This document shows positions 1 through 5,694 of a stretch of 26,279 bases of DNA, piece by piece; positions within the stretch are counted from its first letter, which is position 1; every line of letters starts with the position of its first letter. Source of the stretch: a virus; IMG/VR virus record IMGVR_UViG_3300042691_026555, positions 1 to 26,279 of that record; one strand, written 5' to 3'. The notes below the pieces were generated by a model. The model saw nothing but the letters and a program-made list of their open reading frames with translations. It ran no database searches and was not told the DNA's origin. Both the position numbers and the translations under genes were made by a program.

Positions 1-83
1 AAGCGATCTCGTTTAAGCCAGTCATCCAGGACATCGAACCAACCTCTCTGAGAAATGGGCGGTGAAAGAGTTGAAGAAGTCAT
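1..83 (-). CDS. psbD: Photosystem II D2 protein, N-terminal fragment (continues beyond the left edge)
   Basis: D2 is the partner of D1 in the photosystem II reaction centre; phage copies keep photosynthesis running during infection. Only 27 codons plus two bases lie in the window. After a variable start (MTSSTLSPPISQ) the peptide reads RGWFDVLDDWLKRDR, the highly conserved first stretch of cyanobacterial D2 just before its first membrane helix. The start is the ATG at 83; an AGGAGG ribosome site lies only 2 bases upstream, an unusually short spacing. The gene has its own promoter at 105-138. Recognition rests on a short but very characteristic sequence. Confidence 0.9.
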   Translation of the reverse strand, partial: MTSSTLSPPISQRGWFDVLDDWLKRDR

Positions 84-104
84 AGCCTCCTATATCGTTT
101 CTCA

Positions 105-138
105 TATTTATCTTAACATTCCTTAACAAAGAAGTCAA
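105..138 (-). promoter_or_regulatory. Composite sigma-70/late promoter of psbD
   Basis: On the minus strand TTGACT (138-133) is followed after exactly 17 bases by TAAGAT (115-110). This runs straight into GATAAATA (112-105), a match to the NATAAATA late box of T4-like cyanophages. The design is the same as in front of psbA. The predicted RNA start is about 20 bases before the psbD ATG. The -10 box is 4 of 6 against consensus, so the late box may be the stronger element. Confidence 0.65.
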
Positions 139-147
139 TGAGTGTTT

Positions 148-936
148 TTACTTAAAAAAATTATCCAAAGGAGCAAATGACGCAATTCGACTTTGTGCCA
201 TATTAATATACTCTTGATGAATCTCAATTCCCAGATACTGACGTTTTAAGTCAATACAAGAAATAGCAGTTGTACCACTTCCCATAAAAGGATCCAGAAC
301 TACATCATCAACGTAAGAATAATACTTTACAATCTTATCACTCAGTTCTTTTGGATATGGTGCAAGATGTTTGGAAGCAGTTTCAGGATTAATTTTCCAA
401 ACATTAGATCTTTCATATTCTTCTTTAACCAAAGATTGTTCTAGAACATTACCTTCATAAGAACGAACAACTTTATCAATCAAAAAAGGTGCTGGCTTCT
501 GAAAAATAAAAATCGTTTCAGTGACGATGTTTGGTTTGTATGCAACTGGTTTCCGATGCTGATAAAATCCACCATTACGATTAATAGCAGCACCTTCTGG
601 TTTTAACCAAACAATATCATCAATATATTTCCATCCCATTTCTTCCATCAAAGAAAAAAAATGAAATGGAATAGCAAGACGTTTGCTTTCATGCGCTCTG
701 GATTCTCGTGCCTCAATTACAGGAGAAAGATTCACAGCACACATTCTTCCTGGTTGAGTAACTCTATGAACCTCATGAAATACATCTTTCAGAAAGTTGA
801 GGTAATCTTCATATGTTGGCCAAGTTGAATACTCTCGAGCATTGTAATAAGGAGGAGAGGTGCAAGTTAAATGCACACTCTCACTCCCAAGAGTTTTCAG
901 AACTTCTGAACAATCACCAAGAATAATTTTATTCAT
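148..936 (-). CDS. DNA methyltransferase (beta-class, N6-adenine or N4-cytosine)
   Basis: A 262-residue amino-methyltransferase acting on DNA with S-adenosylmethionine. The catalytic motif TSPPY lies near the N terminus (about residue 26) and the SAM-binding motif DPFMGSGTT near the C terminus (about residue 215). That order is typical of beta-class enzymes; TSPPY is commonest in N4-cytosine enzymes, but base specificity cannot be read safely. The ATG at 936 overlaps the TGA of the HNH nuclease gene as ATGA, which implies translational coupling. It sits between psbA and psbD. It could protect phage DNA from host restriction or protect the target site of the neighbouring nuclease. Complete domain, no sign of decay. 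Confidence 0.85.
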   Translation of the reverse strand: MNKIILGDCSEVLKTLGSESVHLTCTSPPYYNAREYSTWPTYEDYLNFLKDVFHEVHRVTQPGRMCAVNLSPVIEARESRAHESKRLAIPFHFFSLMEEMGWKYIDDIVWLKPEGAAINRNGGFYQHRKPVAYKPNIVTETIFIFQKPAPFLIDKVVRSYEGNVLEQSLVKEEYERSNVWKINPETASKHLAPYPKELSDKIVKYYSYVDDVVLDPFMGSGTTAISCIDLKRQYLGIEIHQEYINMAQSRIASFAPLDNFFK

Positions 937-1355
937 CCAATTACACGACTTGATTCTTTATTACTATTGCAGTCACCATTTTCAAGCGACTTTTTACCGT
1001 GACACAACTTACAAAAAGTTTTCACATTACTAGGAATATTATTATAGTGGTTTCCATCAAGATGGTCAAGGTCTAGTGAATTTTGAAATCCAATCCAACC
1101 ATCACGGGGAACAGGGCAATCAAACCCCAGTTGACCATCAATGTTTTCACAATAATCTTTTTTATGAATAGTGACACCAGGAATAGTTTTTCCTTTCTTA
1201 CGTGCCTCAGTGCAACGAGAACACTCAGATTTGAAAGACCAATACTTCCATTCACGAACCAAAACCTTTCGATCACAACCAGTGTTAACACAGTTTGGAA
1301 GTTCATGCCCTTCTGCAAAGAACTTCATCTTCATTTGTTGAGAGAGAGTGGTCAT
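933..1355 (-). CDS. HNH endonuclease next to psbA (F-CphI-like free-standing homing endonuclease candidate)
   Basis: 140 residues. Two CxxC-type pairs (C22/C27, C45/C48) suggest a zinc ribbon. They are followed by an HNH core with DLDHLDGNH (about 95-103), a conserved N at 110 and CKLCHGKK (115-122). The frame stays open upstream into psbA and its terminator, but ATG 1355 starts the conserved part and lies after the terminator. No good ribosome site is visible. Free-standing homing endonucleases beside psbA, such as F-CphI of S-PM2, are known in cyanophages and cut intron-free psbA; position and fold type here suggest the same role, which is inference. It overlaps the downstream methyltransferase by ATGA. 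Confidence 0.8.
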   Translation of the reverse strand: MTTLSQQMKMKFFAEGHELPNCVNTGCDRKVLVREWKYWSFKSECSRCTEARKKGKTIPGVTIHKKDYCENIDGQLGFDCPVPRDGWIGFQNSLDLDHLDGNHYNNIPSNVKTFCKLCHGKKSLENGDCNSNKESSRVIG

Positions 1356-1384
1356 GTGTTTTGTTTCAACAAAGTCATTATAAA

Positions 1385-1412
1385 CGAAAAAAGGACCCCT
1401 TACGGAGTCCTT
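1385..1412 (-). terminator. Rho-independent terminator after psbA
   Basis: Minus-strand hairpin AAGGACtCC-gtaa-GGgGTCCTT with one mismatch, followed by a T run. It starts 23 bases after the psbA stop and lies upstream of the HNH gene, so psbA messages should mostly end here and the HNH gene depend on read-through or its own promoter. Confidence 0.8.
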
Positions 1413-1434
1413 ATGACAGTTGTTTAACTGGATA

Positions 1435-2514
1435 TCAACCGATTGCAGGTGCAGTAAGAGCAACAGGAGTTGACTCAGCCGCAGCAAGGTCAAGAGGGAA
1501 GTTGTGAGCATTACGCTCGTGCATCACTTCCATGCCCAGACCAGCGCGGTTCAGAACGTCAGCCCAGGTGTTAACTACACGACCCTGACTATCAAGCAGG
1601 GACTGGTTGAAGTTGAAACCGTTCAGGTTGAATGCCATCGTGGAAACACCCAAAGCGGTGAACCAGATACCTACAACAGGCCAAGCAGCAAGGAAGAAGT
1701 GCAGCGAACGGGAGTTATTAAAGGAAGCATATTGGAAAATAAGGCGTCCAAAATAACCGTGAGCAGCAACGATGTTGTAGGTCTCTTCTTCTTGACCAAA
1801 CTTGTAACCGTAGTTCTGCGATTCTTGCTCAGTGGTTTCACGAACCAGTGAGGAAGTTACCAGAGAACCGTGCATTGCACTGAACAGAGAACCACCGAAC
1901 ACACCAGCAACTCCAAGCATATGGAAGGGGTGCATCAGGATGTTGTGCTCTGCCTGGAACACAAGCATGTAGTTGAACGTACCAGAGATACCCAGAGGCA
2001 TTGCGTCAGAGAAAGAACCTTGACCAAAAGGATAGACCAGGAACACTGCGCTTGCAGCAGCAACAGGTGCAGAGTAGGCAACGCAAATCCATGGACGCAT
2101 TCCAAGACGATAGGAAAGTTCCCACTCACGACCCATGTAAGCATAGATACCGATGAGGAAGTGGAAGACGACCAGTTGGAAAGGTCCGCCGTTGTAAAGC
2201 CACTCATCTAGGGAAGCAGCTTCCCAGATGGGGTAAAAGTGCAGTCCAATAGCATTGGACGAAGGAATCACAGCACCAGAGATGATGTTGTTTCCGTACA
2301 TGAGTGAACCAGCAACGGGTTCACGGATGCCATCGATGTCCACAGGGGGAGCAGCGATAAAGGCGACGATGAAGCAGATGGTAGCAGCAAGTAGACAAGG
2401 AATCATCAGGACACCAAACCAACCTACATACAGGCGGTTATCGGTGCTAGTGATCCACTGACAGAACTGTTCCCAAGTATTTGATTGTCGTTGTTGTGCA
2501 ATTGAAGCAGTCAT
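1435..2514 (-). CDS. psbA: Photosystem II D1 protein
   Basis: Full-length D1, 359 residues, the fast-turnover reaction-centre subunit of photosystem II; phage copies replace host D1 that is lost during infection. Key residues are present with standard numbering: Tyr161 (YZ), Asp170, Glu189, His190, His198 and the manganese ligands Asp342 and Ala344, after which the C-terminal extension is cleaved. Residue 130 is Glu, as in high-light D1 forms of cyanobacteria. The frame is continuous, with no group I intron. The ATG at 2514 lacks a clear Shine-Dalgarno site and follows a leader of about 160 bases. The gene has a strong promoter (2680-2713) and a terminator (1385-1412). Base composition is visibly more GC-rich than the glycan cassette. 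Confidence 0.99.
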   Translation of the reverse strand: MTASIAQQRQSNTWEQFCQWITSTDNRLYVGWFGVLMIPCLLAATICFIVAFIAAPPVDIDGIREPVAGSLMYGNNIISGAVIPSSNAIGLHFYPIWEAASLDEWLYNGGPFQLVVFHFLIGIYAYMGREWELSYRLGMRPWICVAYSAPVAAASAVFLVYPFGQGSFSDAMPLGISGTFNYMLVFQAEHNILMHPFHMLGVAGVFGGSLFSAMHGSLVTSSLVRETTEQESQNYGYKFGQEEETYNIVAAHGYFGRLIFQYASFNNSRSLHFFLAAWPVVGIWFTALGVSTMAFNLNGFNFNQSLLDSQGRVVNTWADVLNRAGLGMEVMHERNAHNFPLDLAAAESTPVALTAPAIG

Positions 2515-2679
2515 TTTTTTCTTAAAAGAGTAGTAAGACCATCAGGGAAATGGTGGTGATACTATTCCCCAGTCACCCTCAGACTGGGTATGAGAGACGT
2601 TTTTATACACCCATAGGTCTCGGTTAGCGGGTGTTTAACAATGTTAAGAATTGTGAGAGATCCGTAACATTTGTTTACC
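2515..2679 (-). promoter_or_regulatory. Long structured 5' leader of psbA
   Basis: About 160 bases between the predicted RNA start and the psbA ATG. It holds at least two perfect small hairpins: CCCAGTC/GACTGGG (2568-2588, 7-base loop) and ACCAT/ATGGT (2538-2554), and a possible CACCC/GGGTG stem further upstream. The last 15 bases before ATG are A-rich with no convincing ribosome site. Control of translation or RNA stability is plausible but inferred. Confidence 0.5.
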
Positions 2680-2713
2680 TATTTATCATACTACGGTTTG
2701 CCGTCCGTGTCAA
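2680..2713 (-). promoter_or_regulatory. Composite sigma-70/late promoter of psbA
   Basis: Minus strand: TTGACA (2713-2708), a 17-base spacer, then TATGAT (2690-2685). The -10 box runs into GATAAATA (2687-2680), a T4-type late box. The sigma-70 part is close to perfect consensus. The TGA stop of the upstream 42-residue gene lies inside the -35 box. The layout is identical to the psbD promoter, including the offset between the two boxes. Confidence 0.8.
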
Positions 2714-2838
2714 GCCTTTTCAGGAGAATTTTTCCAAGTGACTCCTGTGTTTTTAAGTTCTTCATCAAGTTGCTTTATCTTTTTATCTAAATCTTTTGAA
2801 GGTTTAGAATACTTGATAGTCTTTTTAAAAATTCCCAT
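2710..2838 (-). CDS. Small Lys-rich protein of unknown function (42 aa)
   Basis: Reads MGIFKKTIKYSKP and ends NSPEKA. It is strongly basic and acidic in alternation, predicted as one helix (DLDKKIKQLDEELKN), with no membrane segment and no known domain. ATG 2838 follows a late promoter box at 2870-2877, but no clear ribosome site is visible. Its TGA stop is embedded in the psbA -35 box, which places it directly upstream of psbA, so a late message could cover both. It was too short for length-based gene calling; support is the compact fit between a late promoter and psbA. Confidence 0.6.
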   Translation of the reverse strand: MGIFKKTIKYSKPSKDLDKKIKQLDEELKNTGVTWKNSPEKA

Positions 2839-2869
2839 TAAGTATCAACGACTTTTTTGCCTTATCAAG

Positions 2870-2877
2870 TATTTATT
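2870..2877 (-). promoter_or_regulatory. T4-type late promoter box
   Basis: AATAAATA on the minus strand, matching the NATAAATA late consensus of T4-like cyanophages. It overlaps the stop codon of the 54-residue gene and lies about 32 bases before the 42-residue gene, so it could drive that gene and psbA late in infection. Confidence 0.45.
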
Positions 2878-3040
2878 ATGCCCTATATTCGTCAATCTTG
2901 TCTAAAACCTTATTAAGGTATTGATGTGCCAACCATTTTGGATCATAACCAGATTTATTCATCCACTCTTTATCCAAATCATTTTTTATTTTAAGAACTT
3001 CACATTTTATTATATCCTTTGTCAACTGTCCTCTTGGCAT
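2876..3040 (-). CDS. Small hypothetical protein (54 aa)
   Basis: Starts MPRGQLTKDIIKCEVLKIKN and ends LDKIDEYRA. It is soluble, mostly helical by composition and without membrane segment or recognised motif; its style resembles small proteins common in T4-like cyanophages, which is an impression not tested here. ATG 3040 lies just after the terminator of the peroxiredoxin operon. The terminator T run leads into TATTATG, leaving almost no room for an upstream untranslated region, so how it is transcribed is unclear. Confidence 0.65.
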   Translation of the reverse strand: MPRGQLTKDIIKCEVLKIKNDLDKEWMNKSGYDPKWLAHQYLNKVLDKIDEYRA

Positions 3041-3044
3041 AATA

Positions 3045-3080
3045 CTAAAAAACTCTGCTCAATATTTAGAGCAGAGTTTT
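3045..3080 (-). terminator. Strong terminator of the redox operon
   Basis: Perfect 12-bp stem AAAACTCTGCTC/GAGCAGAGTTTT (3049-3080) with an 8-base AT loop and a six-T run on the minus strand. It lies 19 bases after the peroxiredoxin stop. The symmetry means it could also act on the plus strand, but no plus-strand gene is seen. Confidence 0.9.
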
Positions 3081-3098
3081 AAGTTATATCTTATTATT

Positions 3099-3626
3099 TC
3101 AAACTGGTGTGGTTTCCCTCACAGTTGACTTCACGTAATCAAGAACCACTTCTGGAGTAGTCGCCTCGTAAGGGTCGGTGGCGGCATTGTCCCGTTGCCC
3201 CTCCTCAACGAATAGTTTCTCGATGATTCCGTTATCCACGATTGCAGCATAACGCCAAGAGCGGTCACCGAAACCAAGGTTAGACTTATTGACGAGCATA
3301 CCCATAGAACGTGTGAAATATGCATTGCCGTCTGGAATGAGTTTTACATTCTTGATGTTCTGATCCTGTGCCCAAGCATTCATCACAAACCCATCATTAA
3401 CAGAGATGCAGTAAATAGCGTCGATGCCACTACCAATAAAGTCTTCATATTTCTCTTCGAATCCAGGAAGCTGATAGGCACTGCAAGTAGGAGTGAAAGC
3501 ACCAGGCAAACTAAACAGGACCACACGCTTCCCATCGAATAGATCTGCAGTTGTTCTATTTACGAACTCGCCATTTTCACGAAATACGAATTCAACTTGA
3601 GGAACTTGATATTGTTCTTTACGCAT
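3099..3626 (-). CDS. Peroxiredoxin (Prx5/AhpC-TSA type)
   Basis: 175-residue thiol peroxidase that reduces hydrogen peroxide or alkyl hydroperoxides. The active-site motif is LPGAFTPTC with Pro41, Thr45 and peroxidatic Cys48; a later SWRYA segment supplies the usual Arg. Length fits the Prx5 family. The open frame extends upstream through the hli gene, but ATG 3626 is preceded by GGAGG at 5 bases, which decides the start. It is the last gene of the Hli-ferredoxin operon and probably limits oxidative damage, with reducing power from host or phage thioredoxin or glutaredoxin (inferred). Confidence 0.92.
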   Translation of the reverse strand: MRKEQYQVPQVEFVFRENGEFVNRTTADLFDGKRVVLFSLPGAFTPTCSAYQLPGFEEKYEDFIGSGIDAIYCISVNDGFVMNAWAQDQNIKNVKLIPDGNAYFTRSMGMLVNKSNLGFGDRSWRYAAIVDNGIIEKLFVEEGQRDNAATDPYEATTPEVVLDYVKSTVRETTPV

Positions 3627-3637
3627 TTTAACCTCCA

Positions 3638-3757
3638 TCAAAACACACCAGGAATAATCTGACCAGTAGTGAGATAGGATCCAATAGCAGCTACGATTCC
3701 AATCATTGCTGCCCATCCATTAATACGTTCTGCCTTTTCAGTGAAGATTTTGTTCAT
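3638..3757 (-). CDS. hli: High-light-inducible protein (short Hli)
   Basis: 39-residue one-helix chlorophyll-binding-type protein. The core AERINGWAAMIGIVAAIGSY matches the Hli/CAB signature (normally ERxNGRxAMxG, here with W in place of R after NG). Hli proteins bind chlorophyll and carotenoid in the thylakoid membrane and protect photosystem II assembly under excess light. ATG 3757 has a GGAGA ribosome site 6 bases upstream. Its TGA is 12 bases before the peroxiredoxin start. Shorter than the other Hli here, with almost no N-terminal tail. Confidence 0.88.
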   Translation of the reverse strand: MNKIFTEKAERINGWAAMIGIVAAIGSYLTTGQIIPGVF

Positions 3758-3771
3758 TTGGTTTCTCCTTT

Positions 3772-3957
3772 TTATTTTACTTTGGAATAGATAGATGTCT
3801 CACCATAATCACGGTGAGTTTTATAACCAACAACTGCACCCTTAGTATTCATCAAAGCGGGCATAAAAGCAATCGTAAAAAATACTGCAGGTGCTCCGAT
3901 AAAGAGAGCAGCAACAATCACATAATAAGTCAGCAGTTCAATTAGAGAGTGTTCCAT
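3772..3957 (-). CDS. Small membrane protein of unknown function (61 aa)
   Basis: Starts [20 protein letters not shown]; one long hydrophobic segment (about residues 5-35) with an internal Pro is followed by a polar tail ending in YSKVK. No known family recognised. The frame is open upstream, but ATG 3957 starts just before the hydrophobic segment; it overlaps the end of the preceding gene by 20 bases. Position between ferredoxin and Hli suggests a thylakoid or cytoplasmic membrane role in the same redox setting, by context only. Confidence 0.65.
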   Translation of the reverse strand: MEHSLIELLTYYVIVAALFIGAPAVFFTIAFMPALMNTKGAVVGYKTHRDYGETSIYSKVK

Positions 3958-4219
3958 TATAAGGATGTCGTTGTTTGAGTTCAGGATTTGGTTGTGAAGG
4001 AACAACTGGGTTCCTCGATTTGTTTTTAATTACGATGAAAGCATCGTTTTGATAAGTGACTGTTCCGAAAGGTTTTGCCCATTTAGGATTTGCTTCTGGA
4101 CTGGTAGGAGTTCCAGTAACTGCTACTCCACCGATTTCAACTGAGATGTCATCATCTTTATCCCATCCAAGTGTTTCAAGGGCAATTGCAAACTGCCCTA
4201 GCATACCAGCAGTGCTCAC
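3938..4219 (-). CDS. Hypothetical protein downstream of ferredoxin (93 aa)
   Basis: Probable GTG start at 4219, overlapping the ferredoxin stop as GTGA, with AGGA about 9 bases upstream; an ATG five codons in is the alternative. The protein has an acidic middle ([13 protein letters not shown]) and a C terminus rich in Pro, Asn and Gln. No membrane segment, cysteine motif or known domain seen. Tight coupling to ferredoxin suggests shared expression and perhaps a shared pathway; nothing more can be said. Confidence 0.65.
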   Translation of the reverse strand: MSTAGMLGQFAIALETLGWDKDDDISVEIGGVAVTGTPTSPEANPKWAKPFGTVTYQNDAFIVIKNKSRNPVVPSQPNPELKQRHPYNGTLSN

Positions 4220-4509
4220 AGATTTTCTTCCTGTTCAGTGAGGATCACGCAGTCACTAGTTGGGTATGCTACACAAGTAAGTACCCAACCATCAGAGATC
4301 TGATCATCATCTAGGAACGATTGCTCCTCATTATCTACCGTGCCACTAATCAGTTTACCAGCACAAGCAGAACAAGCGCCTGCTTTACACGATGAAGGAA
4401 GGTCTACACCTGCCTCTTCTGCTGCTTCAAGAATGTACTGATCACCTTCACATTGAATGGTAGTTTCGGTGCCATCGGGAGAGCGGAGAGTAACATTAAA
4501 AGTGGTCAT
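4216..4509 (-). CDS. petF: Plant-type [2Fe-2S] ferredoxin
   Basis: 97-residue soluble electron carrier. The four cluster cysteines are C41, C46, C49 and C79, in the pattern CKAGACSAC and then C about 30 residues later, exactly as in photosynthetic ferredoxins; length is also standard. It takes electrons from photosystem I and passes them to FNR, thioredoxin reductase or phage bilin reductases. ATG 4509 overlaps the stop of a 28-residue gene by one base (TAATG). Part of the operon driven from 4827-4855. Confidence 0.97.
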   Translation of the reverse strand: MTTFNVTLRSPDGTETTIQCEGDQYILEAAEEAGVDLPSSCKAGACSACAGKLISGTVDNEEQSFLDDDQISDGWVLTCVAYPTSDCVILTEQEENL

Positions 4510-4595
4510 TAGTAAGTCTCACAAAGTTTTTCTACGGATGCTGCCAACAGAACGAAGAAGGCAACGGATGTCATTGTAAAGAAAATTGAAGTCAT
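4509..4595 (-). CDS. Tiny membrane peptide upstream of ferredoxin (28 aa)
   Basis: Starts [20 protein letters not shown] and ends ETY: a single hydrophobic helix with a short polar tail. ATG 4595 has GAGGG 7 bases upstream, and the TAA overlaps the ferredoxin ATG. Spacing on both sides (9 bases after Hli, overlap with ferredoxin) fits a real gene. Size and shape recall the small one-helix subunits of photosystems and cytochrome b6f, but I do not recognise it as any of them. Confidence 0.6.
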   Translation of the reverse strand: MTSIFFTMTSVAFFVLLAASVEKLCETY

Positions 4596-4604
4596 TGTCA
4601 ACCC

Positions 4605-4799
4605 TCAGAAGATCCCGAAGAAGAGGTTGCCAGTGAGAGCATAAGAAATGACCCCAGCAACAATGCCGACCATAGCCCAGCGTCCATTTGTTCGCTCCTT
4701 AATTTCGTTGGGAGTCATCATCCCATAGTTCTCATAATACATAACGGGTTCTTTGGCAAACATATTTTGTTGCCCGTACTCATTAGTCGTTACAGTCAT
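4605..4799 (-). CDS. hli: High-light-inducible protein
   Basis: 64 residues: a polar N-terminal half, then the canonical Hli motif ERTNGRWAMVGI and a hydrophobic helix ending FFGIF. Hli proteins sit in thylakoid membranes, bind pigment and protect photosystem II. The frame is open 13 codons upstream, but ATG 4799 gives the normal length and leaves a leader of about 20 bases after the promoter at 4827-4855. No clear ribosome site. First gene of the redox operon. Confidence 0.95.
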   Translation of the reverse strand: MTVTTNEYGQQNMFAKEPVMYYENYGMMTPNEIKERTNGRWAMVGIVAGVISYALTGNLFFGIF

Positions 4800-4826
4800 C
4801 GTAAATTCGTTAAGAATTGTTACACA

Positions 4827-4855
4827 ATTATATAGCAAAAATAAAGGGGCGTCAA
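4827..4855 (-). promoter_or_regulatory. Sigma-70 promoter of the Hli-ferredoxin-peroxiredoxin operon
   Basis: Minus strand TTGACG (4855-4850), 17-base spacer, TATAAT (4832-4827): 11 of 12 consensus bases at ideal spacing. The -35 box lies in the loop and closing base of the terminator at 4836-4863. It probably works early with host RNA polymerase. Confidence 0.85.
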
Positions 4856-4863
4856 GCCCCTTT
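4836..4863 (-). terminator. Terminator closing the glycan cassette
   Basis: Perfect 8-bp stem AAAGGGGC/GCCCCTTT (4843-4863) with a 5-base loop, then TATTTTT on the minus strand. It lies 34 bases after the last glycan gene. Its loop contains the -35 box of the next promoter, so the two signals cannot be separated. Confidence 0.85.
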
Positions 4864-4896
4864 GTCAGAATTTCTTAACTTTTTAAGTATAAATGC

Positions 4897-5694
4897 TTAC
4901 TGTTTATCCTCAACTCCAGGAGGAAGTCTACCAAGATAAGGATTATAATCAAAAAATTGATTCCAGTCTTGAATATTTGCAGATTCATTTCTCCAAAACT
5001 GCCACAGACCATCATGACTACTACGATGAAACACATCAACATGAATATCATGAATATCAGATCCCAAATCAATCTTATACAAGAACAGTGGGATAGCAAA
5101 AGTATTGCCAGAGTTATAAATTAAATCATCCGCAACTGCGCGTGGTTTCACACCCTGATCTAGTTTATACTTATCTTCACGACAATGAAGACGAATCAAT
5201 TTCTCTGCATGATGCCTTGTGATCATGTAGCAAGCAGTGGAAAAATCATTCACAAATCTTTTATGCATCTGAACGTGAACTGATGCAGGATTAATGATTG
5301 CTAATTGAATTACATCATAATCATAAGGAATTTTTGCATAGAAATCCTTCCAGGAAAATCCCCAATGAGTAACTGTACTAATATCACAATCATCTTCCAT
5401 CATTAAAGCACATGGAGAATCAGAAGTTTCCAACCAATGCTTCATTGCTTTAAGATGTGAAGTTACACATCCAACTTCACCAGATGACATCATATCTGGG
5501 TAACGTCCTTTTAGAATGTCACCAAGATCTTTATCACCTCTACCATCATAAGCAGAGATTCGTTCATAGTTTTCAATTTCCCAATACTTAAATTGATCTT
5601 CCATGAACTTTGCCCTATCTGGTTTTTCATCCAGATTGATGTAGTAAATGGGTGGAAGATTTTTAAGTTTATATGCTGATTTGTTTTTGTCCAT
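4897..5694 (-). CDS. Glycosyltransferase family 25-like
   Basis: 265 residues, related to the GT25 LPS-type glycosyltransferases. Visible landmarks are YYINLDEKPDRAKFME near the N terminus, GEVGCVTSHLKAMKHWLE in the middle and ALMMEDDCDI, the acidic metal/nucleotide-binding region. This family usually transfers galactose or glucose onto lipooligosaccharide. The start ATG 5694 overlaps the upstream stop by one base. It is the last gene of the cassette, followed by the terminator at 4836-4863. Donor and acceptor cannot be read from sequence. Confidence 0.85.
   Translation of the reverse strand: MDKNKSAYKLKNLPPIYYINLDEKPDRAKFMEDQFKYWEIENYERISAYDGRGDKDLGDILKGRYPDMMSSGEVGCVTSHLKAMKHWLETSDSPCALMMEDDCDISTVTHWGFSWKDFYAKIPYDYDVIQLAIINPASVHVQMHKRFVNDFSTACYMITRHHAEKLIRLHCREDKYKLDQGVKPRAVADDLIYNSGNTFAIPLFLYKIDLGSDIHDIHVDVFHRSSHDGLWQFWRNESANIQDWNQFFDYNPYLGRLPPGVEDKQ

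Noticed and set aside
1356-1511. N-terminal extension of the HNH nuclease reaching into psbA
   Set aside because: The extension is low-complexity Leu-rich, is the antisense-free shadow of the psbA 3' end and crosses the psbA terminator; the conserved part starts at ATG 1355.
1083-2211. Plus-strand open frames opposite psbA, HNH and elsewhere
   Set aside because: They mirror strong minus-strand genes, lack ribosome sites and show no protein family; no plus-strand gene is supported anywhere in the window.
1435-2514. Group I intron in psbA, as in some cyanophages
   Set aside because: The D1 frame is continuous and full length with all expected residues.
2840-2875. Ribosome site for the 42-residue gene
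   Set aside because: No AGGA-like sequence within 4-12 bases of ATG 2838; left as a gene of moderate confidence.
3045-3052. Promoter for the 54-residue gene at the TATTAT after the terminator
   Set aside because: TATTAT includes part of the ATG, no -35 box is present at 16-18 bases, and the RNA start would lie inside the gene.
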